The notes: generated by a model not told the origin, from the letters alone. 20,047 bases of DNA from CAYPOY01 sp964412395 (GCA_964412395.1 CAYPOY010000069.1:1-20047), one strand, 5' to 3'; counted from the stretch's first letter, positions 1 through 8,132 are shown. Translations and numbers: made by a program.

Positions 1-58
1 GCAGAACGGCTCTAAAGGGCCTTAGAGAGCCCCAGAACTGCTACGTTTTCCCGTGACG
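1..58. repeat. 58-bp direct repeat, copy A
   Basis: This segment recurs at 163-220 with a single difference (a C at about position 32 is T in the second copy), giving a 162-bp period. It contains an imperfect dyad in which GGCTCTAA is mirrored by TTAGAGAGCC. The window begins inside the element, so more copies may lie to the left. On the minus strand the stretch from about 170 down to 12 is open, but I recognise no protein in it. Confidence 0.85.
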
Positions 59-72
59 GGAAATCGTAGCAG
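38..72. repeat. Long hairpin-forming inverted repeat
   Basis: Arms 38-53 and 57-72 are inverted copies of 16 bases with one mismatch (T46 against T64), separated by TGA. The left arm begins CTGCTACG and the right arm ends CGTAGCAG. There is no T-tract after it, so a palindromic interspersed element is more likely than a classical terminator. Confidence 0.75.
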
Positions 73-162
73 AACGAAACCCAAAAACGCTTAGAAGGCC
101 ACAGGGCGCGTCTAGTGGCCTGCTCGCCGCTGAGGGTGGGGTTGATGAATTTGCCAAACGCC

Positions 163-220
163 GCAGAACGGCTCTAAAGGGCCTTAGAGAGCTCCAGAAC
201 TGCTACGTTTTCCCGTGACG
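163..220. repeat. 58-bp direct repeat, copy B
   Basis: Second copy of the unit at 1-58, matching at 57 of 58 positions by eye. The two copies diverge immediately after CCCGTGACG, so the right-hand inverted arm that follows copy A is missing here. The unit ends just upstream of the candidate promoter of the first gene. Confidence 0.85.
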
Positions 221-228
221 TCGGCGAT

Positions 229-257
229 TTGCAACGTTTGGCACAAAGTGCTACACT
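229..257 (+). promoter_or_regulatory. Candidate sigma-70-type promoter for the cluster
   Basis: TTGCAA at 229-234 (4 of 6 to TTGACA) and TACACT at 252-257 (4 of 6 to TATAAT) are separated by exactly 17 bases. The pair lies about 105 bases upstream of the first gene. It is a plausible housekeeping promoter, but matches of this quality also occur by chance. The rest of the leader from 258 to about 350 shows nothing else I can name. Confidence 0.3.
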
Positions 258-367
258 ATCGAACGTTTACAGTGGCGGATCTGGGAGGCCAAATCCGGCT
301 GAAGCCTTGACTCCATTTTCGCAAGTGCAGATGTGGCCACTATATTACGCGCACAAGGAGAATGACG

Positions 368-1477
368 ATGACTCGTGAAGCGATCAAGGGGCTACTCGCC
401 GCGGCAGGGATGGGATTGCTCCTGACGATTGGCGTGGTTCTACCGCTTCGCGCCGCGCCACTGTTGCAACCGGTGCAGTCTCAGGGGGCAGGGGAAGTAA
501 CGCTTGACATCATGGCGACACCGCCGACGACGGTGACGGCGGGACGGAACCTCACACTGACAGCGGCAATCCGCAATAATGGACTTATTTCGATAACCAG
601 TGTGAACCTGGAATTCACACTTCCCCCCCCAATAATCACCAGTACAACCCCATTGACACGTGAGTGGGCTTTCATTGAACCCGCCACACCAGTGTCTCAT
701 CCGATCTCCCTGCGCATACCGGAGCAGGTTTCGGGAACCCTGTGGTTCACCGCCACGTTGCAGTACGTCATAACCGAAACGTTACTGAGCAGTGACAGCG
801 TTGAGGTCGTTGTGGTGCCACCTGAGGCCTCTCCGTTGGGCAAAGGTCTCCCGACCGAGCCCAAAGGTGAGGTGACCGTTACCCCTTCTCCTTTGCCACC
901 TTCCACTCCTACCGAGACACTCATCCCAACCATCGCTCCGACCGAAGCACCTGTCCCAACCATCCCTCCCACCGCTACCCCGACGCCGAGCCCAATGCCC
1001 GCCAGCGTGATCACCATCTTGACAGAGAAATGGCCCCTGATCGGGGGAGGTTGCCTGCTCTTGCTTTTGCTGATCCTGGGCTTGCTGCTTATCCTGTGGG
1101 CCTTTCGGCGGAAGAAGCCGCGGCCAACACCCCCACCCCCACCACCCATGCCCATCGCCCCGCACCTGGAGAGCGTCGGCATCCCCGGCGGCCCGCGCCG
1201 CTTCGACCTGAAGCCGGACGGTCTCACCATCGGGCGGGCGCCGGAAAGCGACCTGGTCATCACCCAGGACTTTCCCGCCTGGGAGACTATCTCCCGCCAC
1301 CACGCCCGCATCTACCAGCAGGAAGGCCGCTGGATCGTCGAGGACCTCGACTCGATGAACGGTGTCTACGTGAACGGGAGACGCACCGGTCGCAACCTCC
1401 TGCGCGACGGCTGGCGATTGGGCGTCGGCGGAGTGGAGTTCGTCTTCCGCACCAGCACAGGGGAGGCACAACGATGA
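368..1477 (+). CDS. Membrane-anchored FHA-domain protein
   Basis: A 369-residue predicted single-pass membrane protein. Residues 1-30 are a signal peptide. Residues 45-150 form a beta-rich extracytoplasmic domain of the CARDB/DUF11 kind, and 150-210 a Pro/Thr-rich stalk. A strongly hydrophobic leucine-rich segment lies at about 224-246, followed by RRKK, which places the C-terminus in the cytoplasm. Residues 279-363 are an FHA domain with the conserved IGR, SRHHARI and MNGVYVNG motifs; the usual GSTNG is DSMNG here. FHA domains bind phosphothreonine, so this protein probably docks a phosphorylated partner at the inner face of the membrane. The ATG at 368 is preferred over the ATG at 362, because AAGGAG ends at 360, leaving 7 bases to 368 but only 1 to 362. 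The stop overlaps the start of the next gene (ATGA), indicating translational coupling. Confidence 0.92.
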   Translation: MTREAIKGLLAAAGMGLLLTIGVVLPLRAAPLLQPVQSQGAGEVTLDIMATPPTTVTAGRNLTLTAAIRNNGLISITSVNLEFTLPPPIITSTTPLTREWAFIEPATPVSHPISLRIPEQVSGTLWFTATLQYVITETLLSSDSVEVVVVPPEASPLGKGLPTEPKGEVTVTPSPLPPSTPTETLIPTIAPTEAPVPTIPPTATPTPSPMPASVITILTEKWPLIGGGCLLLLLLILGLLLILWAFRRKKPRPTPPPPPPMPIAPHLESVGIPGGPRRFDLKPDGLTIGRAPESDLVITQDFPAWETISRHHARIYQQEGRWIVEDLDSMNGVYVNGRRTGRNLLRDGWRLGVGGVEFVFRTSTGEAQR

Positions 1478-3276
1478 AATGCCCAAACTGTGGCTACGAG
1501 AACCGCGAAACCGCTCACTTCTGCCAGGGCTGCGGCGCAGCGCTGGCAACGCAGAATCCCGCCGCACTGGACGTCTCCCGGCAGCCAACCCAACCTCTCC
1601 CCCCCACTGCCTCACCCCTACATTCCCTGCCTGCCACCCGCCCGCTGTCAGAGGCCAGCATTGCCTTTGCTCCCCTGCCGGAAGGCGCATTGCTCCACGA
1701 GGGGCAGTACGTGGTCGTGGAAACGCGCACCCCAGGATTAGAGAAGGCCGAGCGGTTGAATGTCTATCTGGTAGAGGATACCACGCCGGTACGCCTGTGC
1801 CCCAACTGCCGGGCGGAGACGGCTGATCCCGAGGAGCGGTTCTGTTCTTACTGCGGGGCCGATCTCTCTGGCGTTGAGCCACTGCACCTTCGTTACCTGA
1901 CAAGAGAGAGCGCCGACGAGCACGCCTTCGCGGTGGAGGCTCACTTGCTGGAGACGCGTCTGGATCATCCCGATTTACTCCTGCCTCGCGATGTCTTCGT
2001 GGAGTCCCCCTACGGCCCTCATCGCCGTTACCTGGTGGAGCCCGAGTTCTCCCCGCCTCTGGCAACGACCCTCTCAGTGCCGCAGGAACTCAACCAGGTA
2101 CTGGAGTGGGGTGTCTCGCTGGCGCAGGCGCTGGATTACTTGCACCGCCACCAGATCACGCTGCGCGAGGTCGGCCTGAACCACATCGCGGTGGAGGGAA
2201 AGACGGCTCGCTGGATACACCTGGGCACGGCCTACGTCGTCCCACCCGAGGCCCGCTCGACGGCGGCGGGCTACTTCGCCCAGGACGTGCAAGGACTGGC
2301 GACTGCACTCTTCTACCTGGCGACCGGACAGCAGCAATACACCGCTGACGTATCATTGCCCGAACAGGTGACGACGCTCTTCTCCCAGGCGCTCACTGCG
2401 CCGGCGGGACTTACTGTGGCTGCCTTCGCCAGCGCCCTGGAGGCCGCGCTGGAGGAACTCCGCCGCCCAGCCAGCGTCACCCTCGTCGTCGGCCATCGCA
2501 CCGACGTGGGGCAGGAACGCTCGCTCAACGAGGATAGCCTGCTGACCCTGAGCATCGCTCCGGTGTTTCGCTCCGTCAGTGCGCCGGTGGGTCTGTTCGT
2601 CGTCGCCGATGGGATGGGCGGGCACGAGGCCGGTGATGTGGCCAGCCAGTTGGCCATTCGGACCATCGCCCCGCTGGCCGTCAGTGAGGTGCTGTCGCCG
2701 GCGGCTGCTGGTAAGCCGCTGCCCGATACCAGGGAATGGCTCACCGCCGCGACCCAGGCCGCCAACCGGGCCGTCTACGAACAACGCCGGGCCGCTGGCA
2801 ACGATATGGGCACCACGCTGGTGATGGCGCTCTTCATCGGCGACACGGCTATCATCGCTAACGTAGGCGACAGTCGCGCCTATCTGCTCAGACAGAGGAG
2901 AGAGGAGAGAGGAGAGAGGAGAGGAGAGGAGATCGTTCAGATCACCACCGACCATTCGCTGGTCGAGCGCCTCGTCGCCACAGGCCAGATCACGCCGGAG
3001 GAGGCGGTGGATCACCCCCAGAAAAACGTCATCTACCGCGTCATCGGCGACAAGCTCCGGCTGGAGGTGGACCTGTTCGAGCAAAGACTGAACGCTGGCG
3101 AAGCCTTGCTCCTCTGCTCCGACGGACTGAGCGGCATGGTGCCCGACGAGCAAATCTGGCACACCTGGCGTACCTCTACCTCACCTCGAGAAGCCTGCGA
3201 CCGGCTGGTCGAGGCGGCCAACCAGGCCGGGGGGGAGGATAACGTCACTGTGGTAATCGTTCAGGTCAGTCGTTGA
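1474..3276 (+). CDS. Zinc ribbon-pseudokinase-PP2C phosphatase fusion
   Basis: A 600-residue cytoplasmic protein. A zinc ribbon uses C3, C6, C17 and C20, and a second uses C109, C112, C124 and C127. Residues about 70-330 resemble a Ser/Thr kinase fold without its catalytic residues: the LDHPDLL helix-C region and ALDYLHRH helix are present, HRD is replaced by LRE, no DFG is seen, and the DVQGLATALFYLATGQ helix is kept. Residues 335-600 are a PP2C metal-dependent phosphatase with NED 352-354, DGMGG 379-383, GTT, ANVGDSR 462-468, SDG 549-551 and DN 589-590, so it is likely active. A charged insert at about 473-487 comes from a purine repeat. The start at 1474 has GGGAGG upstream and opens directly into the zinc ribbon; the in-frame upstream extension overlaps the previous gene. 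It probably dephosphorylates cluster targets, with the pseudokinase as a regulatory or docking domain (inference). Confidence 0.93.
   Translation: MKCPNCGYENRETAHFCQGCGAALATQNPAALDVSRQPTQPLPPTASPLHSLPATRPLSEASIAFAPLPEGALLHEGQYVVVETRTPGLEKAERLNVYLVEDTTPVRLCPNCRAETADPEERFCSYCGADLSGVEPLHLRYLTRESADEHAFAVEAHLLETRLDHPDLLLPRDVFVESPYGPHRRYLVEPEFSPPLATTLSVPQELNQVLEWGVSLAQALDYLHRHQITLREVGLNHIAVEGKTARWIHLGTAYVVPPEARSTAAGYFAQDVQGLATALFYLATGQQQYTADVSLPEQVTTLFSQALTAPAGLTVAAFASALEAALEELRRPASVTLVVGHRTDVGQERSLNEDSLLTLSIAPVFRSVSAPVGLFVVADGMGGHEAGDVASQLAIRTIAPLAVSEVLSPAAAGKPLPDTREWLTAATQAANRAVYEQRRAAGNDMGTTLVMALFIGDTAIIANVGDSRAYLLRQRREERGERRGEEIVQITTDHSLVERLVATGQITPEEAVDHPQKNVIYRVIGDKLRLEVDLFEQRLNAGEALLLCSDGLSGMVPDEQIWHTWRTSTSPREACDRLVEAANQAGGEDNVTVVIVQVSR
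2894..2932 (+). repeat. All-purine simple repeat inside the PP2C gene
   Basis: Thirty-nine consecutive purines made of GAGAG/GGAGA-type units. They encode an Arg/Glu/Gly-rich insert (residues about 473-487) immediately after the conserved GDSRAYLLR strand of the phosphatase domain. The frame stays open, so the tract reads as a tolerated loop expansion. Confidence 0.85.
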
Positions 3277-3314
3277 TGCTACACTCTACCAACGTAGCAA
3301 AGAGGATGGAGACC

Positions 3315-5396
3315 ATGAATAAGAACCTGCGCTCTCTGCACATCGGACATTGTTCATCGTTCATTGTTCATTGTTTGATGGTAGCCCTGATTCTGTTGAT
3401 AGCGGTTCAAGCCGGTCAGGCTCAGGGAACCGGCCCACTGGCCATCATTCAGGGCACGCCGGACACGACCACCGCTCCGCCGGAGGTGCGCACCTACATC
3501 TCTGCCATTGACAAAAGCACAGCCCAGATCATTGAGGGCCTGACGGCCGATGCCTTCCAGGTCAAAGAAGCCGGGACGGGCATCGGGACGCCCGTCGTCT
3601 CCTACGAACCGGCTGGCCTGGCCGTCGTGGTCGTGGTAGACCGAGGGGGCATCTCCGCTCCGGGCGACCCACGCATCAAAGAGGCCACCGATCTGGTACG
3701 CGAATTGGTGAACCGGCTCAGCGTCACCGGTGCCGACGCCGACGATATGATCGCTATCGTCGGCGTGGGGCAGGACGGGGCGCTGAAACCGGAGGAGGAC
3801 TTCTCGTGGAACCCGGTGGACACCAACCTGGTGCTGAACGCGCTGGTGACGATGGAGGGAGAGGCGGTGCGCGGCGGAACACCGCTCTACGAGGGACTAG
3901 ACGAGGCACTGCGCCTGCTCACGGCCAATACCGATGCAACGATCCGCGACACCCTCTCCCATCGCCGCAAAATCGTCGTCGTCTTCTCCGACGGCATTGA
4001 CCCCAACTTCAGCGATGAGGCGCGGGAGGGGGACATTACCAGCAAGGCTCGAGCAGCCGACATCTCCCTCTACACCATCGGTATGGCGCGGCGAAATGGC
4101 CGCTTGAGCGCCGAGGGCAATCTGGTGCGCCTGGCCCACCAGACAGACGGCCTCTACCAATTGCACAACAACGACGAGGCCCACCAGCAGGTGCTGGACC
4201 TCTTCGACAACCTGATGACCCAACGGCAACAGTACCTGATCACTTACCAAACCCACCAGCCGAAGGGGGACTACACGCTGAACATCGAGGTGGACACCTC
4301 TATCGGTTCGGCAGAGAGGAGTGTCACCTGCTCCTCAATTTTGGAGACACCGCAGATTGCGCTGACTTCTCCGACCGATGACTTGCAGGTTACGGTGCCA
4401 TACTCGCGTTCTCTGGAAGGCTTTGTGCCTACCACTATTGAGTTCCGAGTGCAGGTCACGCCGGTGGATGGAGCCCCCCGTGACCCGGCAGAGGTACGCT
4501 ACTTCGCCAACGGCGTACTCATCGGCACGGGTACCACACCGCCTGACTTTCCATTTGACTGGCGCGTGAGCGACGTCGTGACGCCGACCGAGGAAACGCG
4601 GTCGGAGGATTATACCCTGGCGGTCAACGCCGACGATGCCTACCTGGGCACGGGGATGACGAGTCAACCGGTTAACATTCACGTGACCTGGAAAGCGAAA
4701 GAGGTCACCATTGTAGAACAGACCACCGAAGAGGTAAAGGAAAACTGGTGGGTGATTTTGATCCTGATCATGCTAGTGATCGGGTTATTAGTGTTGCTCA
4801 TCCTGCTCATCCGGACGCGGGGCGAACTGGCCCGTAAGGTGGTCGCACGCACCACCGGCGTGCTCAAGGGTGTCACCAAGCGTTTGGGAGCCCTGCCCCA
4901 GCGTGCTCCGGGAAAGTTGGTCGTCATCCAGGGGCCCAGCCCAGTGAGAGAGTTTCGTCTCGCGGCCCAGGTGGTCAAGGTGGGGCGCGATCCGCAGTTC
5001 TGCGACTTGGCGCTGTACGACGAGTTCGTCTCCAACCCACATTTCTCGATCCAACTGGAGCAGACCCAGTTCTTTATCACCGACGAGGGCAGCACCAATG
5101 GCACGAGAGTCAACGGTGTACCGCTCCAGGCGCACCAGCGGGTGTTGCTCCAACCGGATTCGATCATCGAGACGGGACAGACGCGGCTGCAGTTCAAACG
5201 CCTGGGCGGTACAACACGCCAACTGGCCGGGCAGCAGGGGGCGAGTGCGCCACCCGCGGCTCCGTCCCCGCCGCCTGGACAGGCTCAGTGGCCCCATCCC
5301 CCCACTCAGCCGGCCCCACCATCTGGCCCGGCCCAGCAACCTCCACAATCCGGCCCTGGTCAATGGGGCGGGCCGACCCAGCAAGGGCCACCGTAA
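3315..5396 (+). CDS. Secreted VWA / Ig-like protein with cytoplasmic FHA domain
   Basis: A 693-residue predicted membrane protein. An unusually long signal peptide (about 1-37) precedes a von Willebrand A domain at about 100-305. Its MIDAS is degenerate: the first motif reads DRGGIS at 109-114 instead of DxSxS, although GGTPLYEGL (187-195) and FSDGID (224-229) are kept. Residues about 346-460 form an Ig-like beta domain, 481-500 a transmembrane segment, 545-630 an FHA domain with VGR and GSTNGTRVNG, and 640-693 a Pro/Gln-rich tail. The VWA domain would lie outside and the FHA domain inside, so the protein may link outside binding to phosphothreonine recognition. Four in-frame starts exist (TTG 3273, ATG 3276, 3306, 3315). 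I chose 3315 because AGAGG lies 9 bases upstream and the protein then begins with a normal MNK signal-peptide start; 3276 remains possible. Confidence 0.88.
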   Translation: MNKNLRSLHIGHCSSFIVHCLMVALILLIAVQAGQAQGTGPLAIIQGTPDTTTAPPEVRTYISAIDKSTAQIIEGLTADAFQVKEAGTGIGTPVVSYEPAGLAVVVVVDRGGISAPGDPRIKEATDLVRELVNRLSVTGADADDMIAIVGVGQDGALKPEEDFSWNPVDTNLVLNALVTMEGEAVRGGTPLYEGLDEALRLLTANTDATIRDTLSHRRKIVVVFSDGIDPNFSDEAREGDITSKARAADISLYTIGMARRNGRLSAEGNLVRLAHQTDGLYQLHNNDEAHQQVLDLFDNLMTQRQQYLITYQTHQPKGDYTLNIEVDTSIGSAERSVTCSSILETPQIALTSPTDDLQVTVPYSRSLEGFVPTTIEFRVQVTPVDGAPRDPAEVRYFANGVLIGTGTTPPDFPFDWRVSDVVTPTEETRSEDYTLAVNADDAYLGTGMTSQPVNIHVTWKAKEVTIVEQTTEEVKENWWVILILIMLVIGLLVLLILLIRTRGELARKVVARTTGVLKGVTKRLGALPQRAPGKLVVIQGPSPVREFRLAAQVVKVGRDPQFCDLALYDEFVSNPHFSIQLEQTQFFITDEGSTNGTRVNGVPLQAHQRVLLQPDSIIETGQTRLQFKRLGGTTRQLAGQQGASAPPAAPSPPPGQAQWPHPPTQPAPPSGPAQQPPQSGPGQWGGPTQQGPP
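3353..3373 (+). repeat. Three heptanucleotide repeats in a signal-peptide region
   Basis: TTCATCG followed by two TTCATTG units, in the codons for the n-region of the VWA-FHA protein's signal peptide. Gain or loss of one unit would shift the frame and abolish the protein from any start upstream of the tract. Confidence 0.75.
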
Positions 5397-5463
5397 GGAT
5401 GATGCCGTCAGCGGTAATCTCTGGTCGCCATGGACCGATGTGAAGGTAGAAGGTAAATGAGAA

Positions 5464-6711
5464 ATGAGCGAGGAACTGAACCACATCCAACCCGGCAGTA
5501 CCGTCGGCCCTTATCGCATCGTGCACCGTTTCAAAGGGCGCAGTGGCATGGCGCGTGTCTTTGAGGTCGCAGTGCGCGAGAAGTATCGCCGGCCAAACCT
5601 GCCCCGCCGCCTGGCGCTCAAGGTCGCCAAAGAGAACTACGAGGCCGCGCTGAAAGCGGAGGCCGATTTCCTGCGCCGCTTCGACCATCCCAACGTCGTG
5701 CGCATCTTCCCCATCGCTGGCTACCACAAACCAGTCTACGCTGCCCGCGAGCGTTTCGCTTTTGGCTGGGGCTGGTACTATACCATGGAACTCGTGGACG
5801 GGGGATCACTCCAGCGCCGCTTGACCCGTCCTACCACCATTACTGACCTCCTACGCACGCCGCAGGAGGGAGAACGCCGCCTGAGCCTGCTGGAGACGCT
5901 GGGCACCGCCCGCCAACTGGTCGCCGCGCTGGAGCACATCCACGAGCAGTACGTCGTCAACCTGGACGTCAAACCCGGCAACGTGCTCTTCCGCCGTCGG
6001 CGGTTAAGGTACCTGCGCGGGAGTGTGCCCCAGGCGGTGCTGTGCGATTTTGGCATCTCCAGGGACCTGCGCTATCCTCGCGCCGGATTGCTGGGTGTCG
6101 CTACACCGGAGTACGTCTCGCCGGAGCAGACCTCGGAACTGGGCCGGCACCACCGGCGGCTGGACGCCCGCTCCGACATCTTCTCACTGGGCGTCGTGCT
6201 CTACGAGATGCTCACCGGGGCTATGCCTTTTGAGAACATTGTCCTTGTGATCGACCCAACCTATGCACCTGTGCCCCCATGCCAGTTGCGTCCCTCCATC
6301 CCGCCAATACTGGAGGAAATCGTGATGCGGGCGCTGGCCAAGGACCCGGATTTCCGCTTCCAGACGGCTGCTGAGATGCGGGTGGCCCTCGCACAGGTGC
6401 CGATGCCGTCTGACTGGGGGGCGGCCGCGCGACGCACCGTCGCCAGCGTCACGCTGGTCGCCTGTATCACTGCCGGAAGTTGGGGTGTCAGAAATTATGT
6501 GGTGCATCCTACGACAACTCCTACCCCTGCACCGTCGCCAACTGTGGTGACCGCCACGTTCATCCAGACTGTTACGCCCGCAACGCCCACCCTGACCATC
6601 TCGCCGACTGGCGGGCCGCCCACATCCACACCGGCGCCGACGCTTACGCCCACCAACACGCCCCTGCCGCCCACCCGTACCCCTACCCCAGAAGGAGGTC
6701 AACCGCTATGA
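5464..6711 (+). CDS. Membrane Ser/Thr protein kinase (Hanks type)
   Basis: A 415-residue protein with an N-terminal kinase domain at about 16-312. It has a glycine-poor P-loop (FKGRSGMARVFEV), the ATP lysine in ALKVAK (K53), and an acidic helix C near EADFLRRFDHPNVV. The catalytic loop is VNLDVKPGNVL, with D168, K170 and N173; HRD is replaced by NLD but the catalytic aspartate is kept. DFG is at 195-197 and SPEQ at 219-222, with the DIFSLGVVLYEMLTG helix after it. Insertions at about 38-47 and 176-190 lengthen both lobes. One membrane segment lies at about 326-343, followed by a Pro/Thr-rich extracytoplasmic tail without a recognised sensor. It probably phosphorylates the neighbouring FHA partners or FHA-binding substrates. 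AGAAGG lies 10 bases before the ATG. Its end overlaps the phosphatase start (ATGA), so kinase and opposing phosphatase are made together. Confidence 0.93.
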   Translation: MSEELNHIQPGSTVGPYRIVHRFKGRSGMARVFEVAVREKYRRPNLPRRLALKVAKENYEAALKAEADFLRRFDHPNVVRIFPIAGYHKPVYAARERFAFGWGWYYTMELVDGGSLQRRLTRPTTITDLLRTPQEGERRLSLLETLGTARQLVAALEHIHEQYVVNLDVKPGNVLFRRRRLRYLRGSVPQAVLCDFGISRDLRYPRAGLLGVATPEYVSPEQTSELGRHHRRLDARSDIFSLGVVLYEMLTGAMPFENIVLVIDPTYAPVPPCQLRPSIPPILEEIVMRALAKDPDFRFQTAAEMRVALAQVPMPSDWGAAARRTVASVTLVACITAGSWGVRNYVVHPTTTPTPAPSPTVVTATFIQTVTPATPTLTISPTGGPPTSTPAPTLTPTNTPLPPTRTPTPEGGQPL

Positions 6712-7991
6712 CCAGAAATCATCCACCCCAGCCAATCCAACCGCAGCCCGGCTCACAGTCGAAGCAGCCGCCTGCCCTGCCCCTGGAGATGTGGGGCGCG
6801 ACCGACAAGGGCCGCGAGCGAGAAGGCAACGAGGATTCCATTTACCCTCACTCCGGCCCAGGTCCCTCCCTCTTCGAGCCAAGACAGGAGCACCTGGACC
6901 AGAAGGGACAACTGCTCGTCGTCGCTGATGGCGTGGGTGGGGCAAAGGCCGGCAGCGAGGCTAGCCAATGGGCTATCCGACGGGCGGTAGAGCGGTACTA
7001 TGACCTGCCCGGCCCCGACCTGGGGGCCGACCTGCGGGCTGCCGTGGAGCACGCCAACAACTCTCTCTACCAGTACCTCCAGAGCACCGGAACACGAGAG
7101 GCTGGTTCCACGATGACAGCGGTCGTCATCCATGGAGACACTCTCTACGTGGCCAACGTCGGCGACAGCCGCACCTACCTCATCCGCAATGGCCAGATCG
7201 CCCAACTGACCCGTGACCATACCTTGACGCAGCGAAAGATTGACCAGGGGCTCATCCGGCCTGAGCAGGCGGAACTGGACCCCGACCGCAGCGTGTTAAC
7301 CCGCTCGCTGGGGGCCGGGCCGACGGTACAGGTGGATATCTTCCCCCCGCTGCAACTGGCTTCTGGCGACGTGGTGCTCCTCTGTTCCGACGGGCTGACG
7401 GATATGGTGGAAGACGCGGAGATTGCCCGTCTGGTAGGTGGTAGTTCGCCGAAACGGGCGGCACAGCGGCTGATCGCGGCGGCCAACAAGCGGGGCGGCT
7501 TCGATAACATCTCCGTCGTCATCGCCCGGGCGGGAGGGAAGAAGCCGCCGGCCGACGGTGGCCTGCTGGGCGATATTCGGCAGATGCCCCGGCAGCAGAA
7601 GACCATCCTCCTGGTGGGGGCAGTGCTGGTGGCGGCAGCGTTGTGCGCGATGGCAGCGCTGGGCTGGTGGATGCACGGCTGGCGGCAGGCGACGCCGACG
7701 CCCACCTCTGTACCTACGGCCACGGTAGAGGCCGTGCTCACAGGGACCGCACCAGTCGTGGCGCCCACCACGGTGCAGCCGACCGGGGCGGGGACGCCGA
7801 GTGCGGCGACCTCCACGCTTCAGCCGACCAATACACCGACGAATACGCCGCCCCCGCCGACCCACACCCATACGCCGACGGCGACCTGGACGCCTGAGCC
7901 AACCGAGACGCCGCAGTCGGGATCGGGGCCGCGGCCGCCGAAGCCGCCGACACAGCCGACGGCGAAGCCGACGACGAAGCCAGAGGATTAG
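6708..7991 (+). CDS. Membrane-anchored PP2C-family Ser/Thr phosphatase
   Basis: A 427-residue protein with a PP2C catalytic domain at about 27-275. All the metal-binding and core motifs are seen: GNED 40-43, ADGVGG 73-78, STM 134-136, ANVGDSR 149-155, SDG 227-229 and FDN 264-266. A transmembrane segment lies at about 299-321, followed by a Pro/Thr-rich surface tail of about 100 residues resembling that of the adjoining kinase. The architecture matches the PstP/PrpC-type phosphatases that reverse Hanks-kinase phosphorylation. The start at 6708 is set by AAGGAGG at 6692-6698 and by the four-base overlap with the kinase stop; the longer in-frame ORF upstream is an overlap artefact inside the kinase tail. 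Cytoplasmic catalysis beside the kinase suggests they act on a shared set of substrates. Confidence 0.95.
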   Translation: MTRNHPPQPIQPQPGSQSKQPPALPLEMWGATDKGREREGNEDSIYPHSGPGPSLFEPRQEHLDQKGQLLVVADGVGGAKAGSEASQWAIRRAVERYYDLPGPDLGADLRAAVEHANNSLYQYLQSTGTREAGSTMTAVVIHGDTLYVANVGDSRTYLIRNGQIAQLTRDHTLTQRKIDQGLIRPEQAELDPDRSVLTRSLGAGPTVQVDIFPPLQLASGDVVLLCSDGLTDMVEDAEIARLVGGSSPKRAAQRLIAAANKRGGFDNISVVIARAGGKKPPADGGLLGDIRQMPRQQKTILLVGAVLVAAALCAMAALGWWMHGWRQATPTPTSVPTATVEAVLTGTAPVVAPTTVQPTGAGTPSAATSTLQPTNTPTNTPPPPTHTHTPTATWTPEPTETPQSGSGPRPPKPPTQPTAKPTTKPED

Positions 7992-7993
7992 CA

Positions 7994-8107
7994 TTGGTCA
8001 CTGCTTCTTTGCCTCCCGGCGCCGTTCTGGCAAACCGCTACCAGATCCTCCGCCCCCTGGGATGTGTGGGGAGAGGGCCACTCAAGCGGCCACTGCAAAC
8101 AAACTAA
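7994..8107 (+). pseudogene. N-terminal stub of a Ser/Thr kinase gene
   Basis: A TTG start preceded by AGAGGA at 7982-7987 opens a frame that runs LPPGAVLANRYQILRPLG before losing similarity in CVGRGP and stopping at TAA 8105-8107. The part up to PLG matches the N-terminus of Hanks kinases (GxxLxNRYxIxxxLG) and aligns with the first 20 residues of the kinases at 12979 and 17302. The glycine-rich loop is broken exactly where GxGGxGxVY should follow. I read it as the 5' end of a kinase gene whose body was deleted, with the ribosome binding site still in place. A translated 37-residue peptide is possible but would have no kinase function. Confidence 0.72.
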
Positions 8108-8132
8108 CAAGTGGATTTCAGGAGGTGTACCG

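Noticed and set aside
239..252. Sigma-54-like TGGCAC ... GC pair before the first gene
   Set aside because: The distance between the GG and GC elements is two bases too short for a functional -24/-12 promoter.
307..346. TTGACT and TATATT as a promoter pair near the first gene
   Set aside because: The spacer is 28 bases, far outside the usual 15-19.
1030..1473. N-terminal extension of the zinc ribbon-PP2C protein
   Set aside because: It would overlap the FHA domain of the previous gene entirely, its residues look like frame-shifted sequence, and a good ribosome binding site precedes the ATG at 1474.
782..2065. 427-codon open frame on the minus strand
   Set aside because: It lies opposite two well-supported genes with clear domains, has Arg/Gly/Pro-rich content without motifs, and is explained by high GC on the opposite strand.
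6480..6707. N-terminal extension of the second PP2C protein
   Set aside because: It overlaps the kinase tail in another frame; AAGGAGG directly before 6708 fixes the start.
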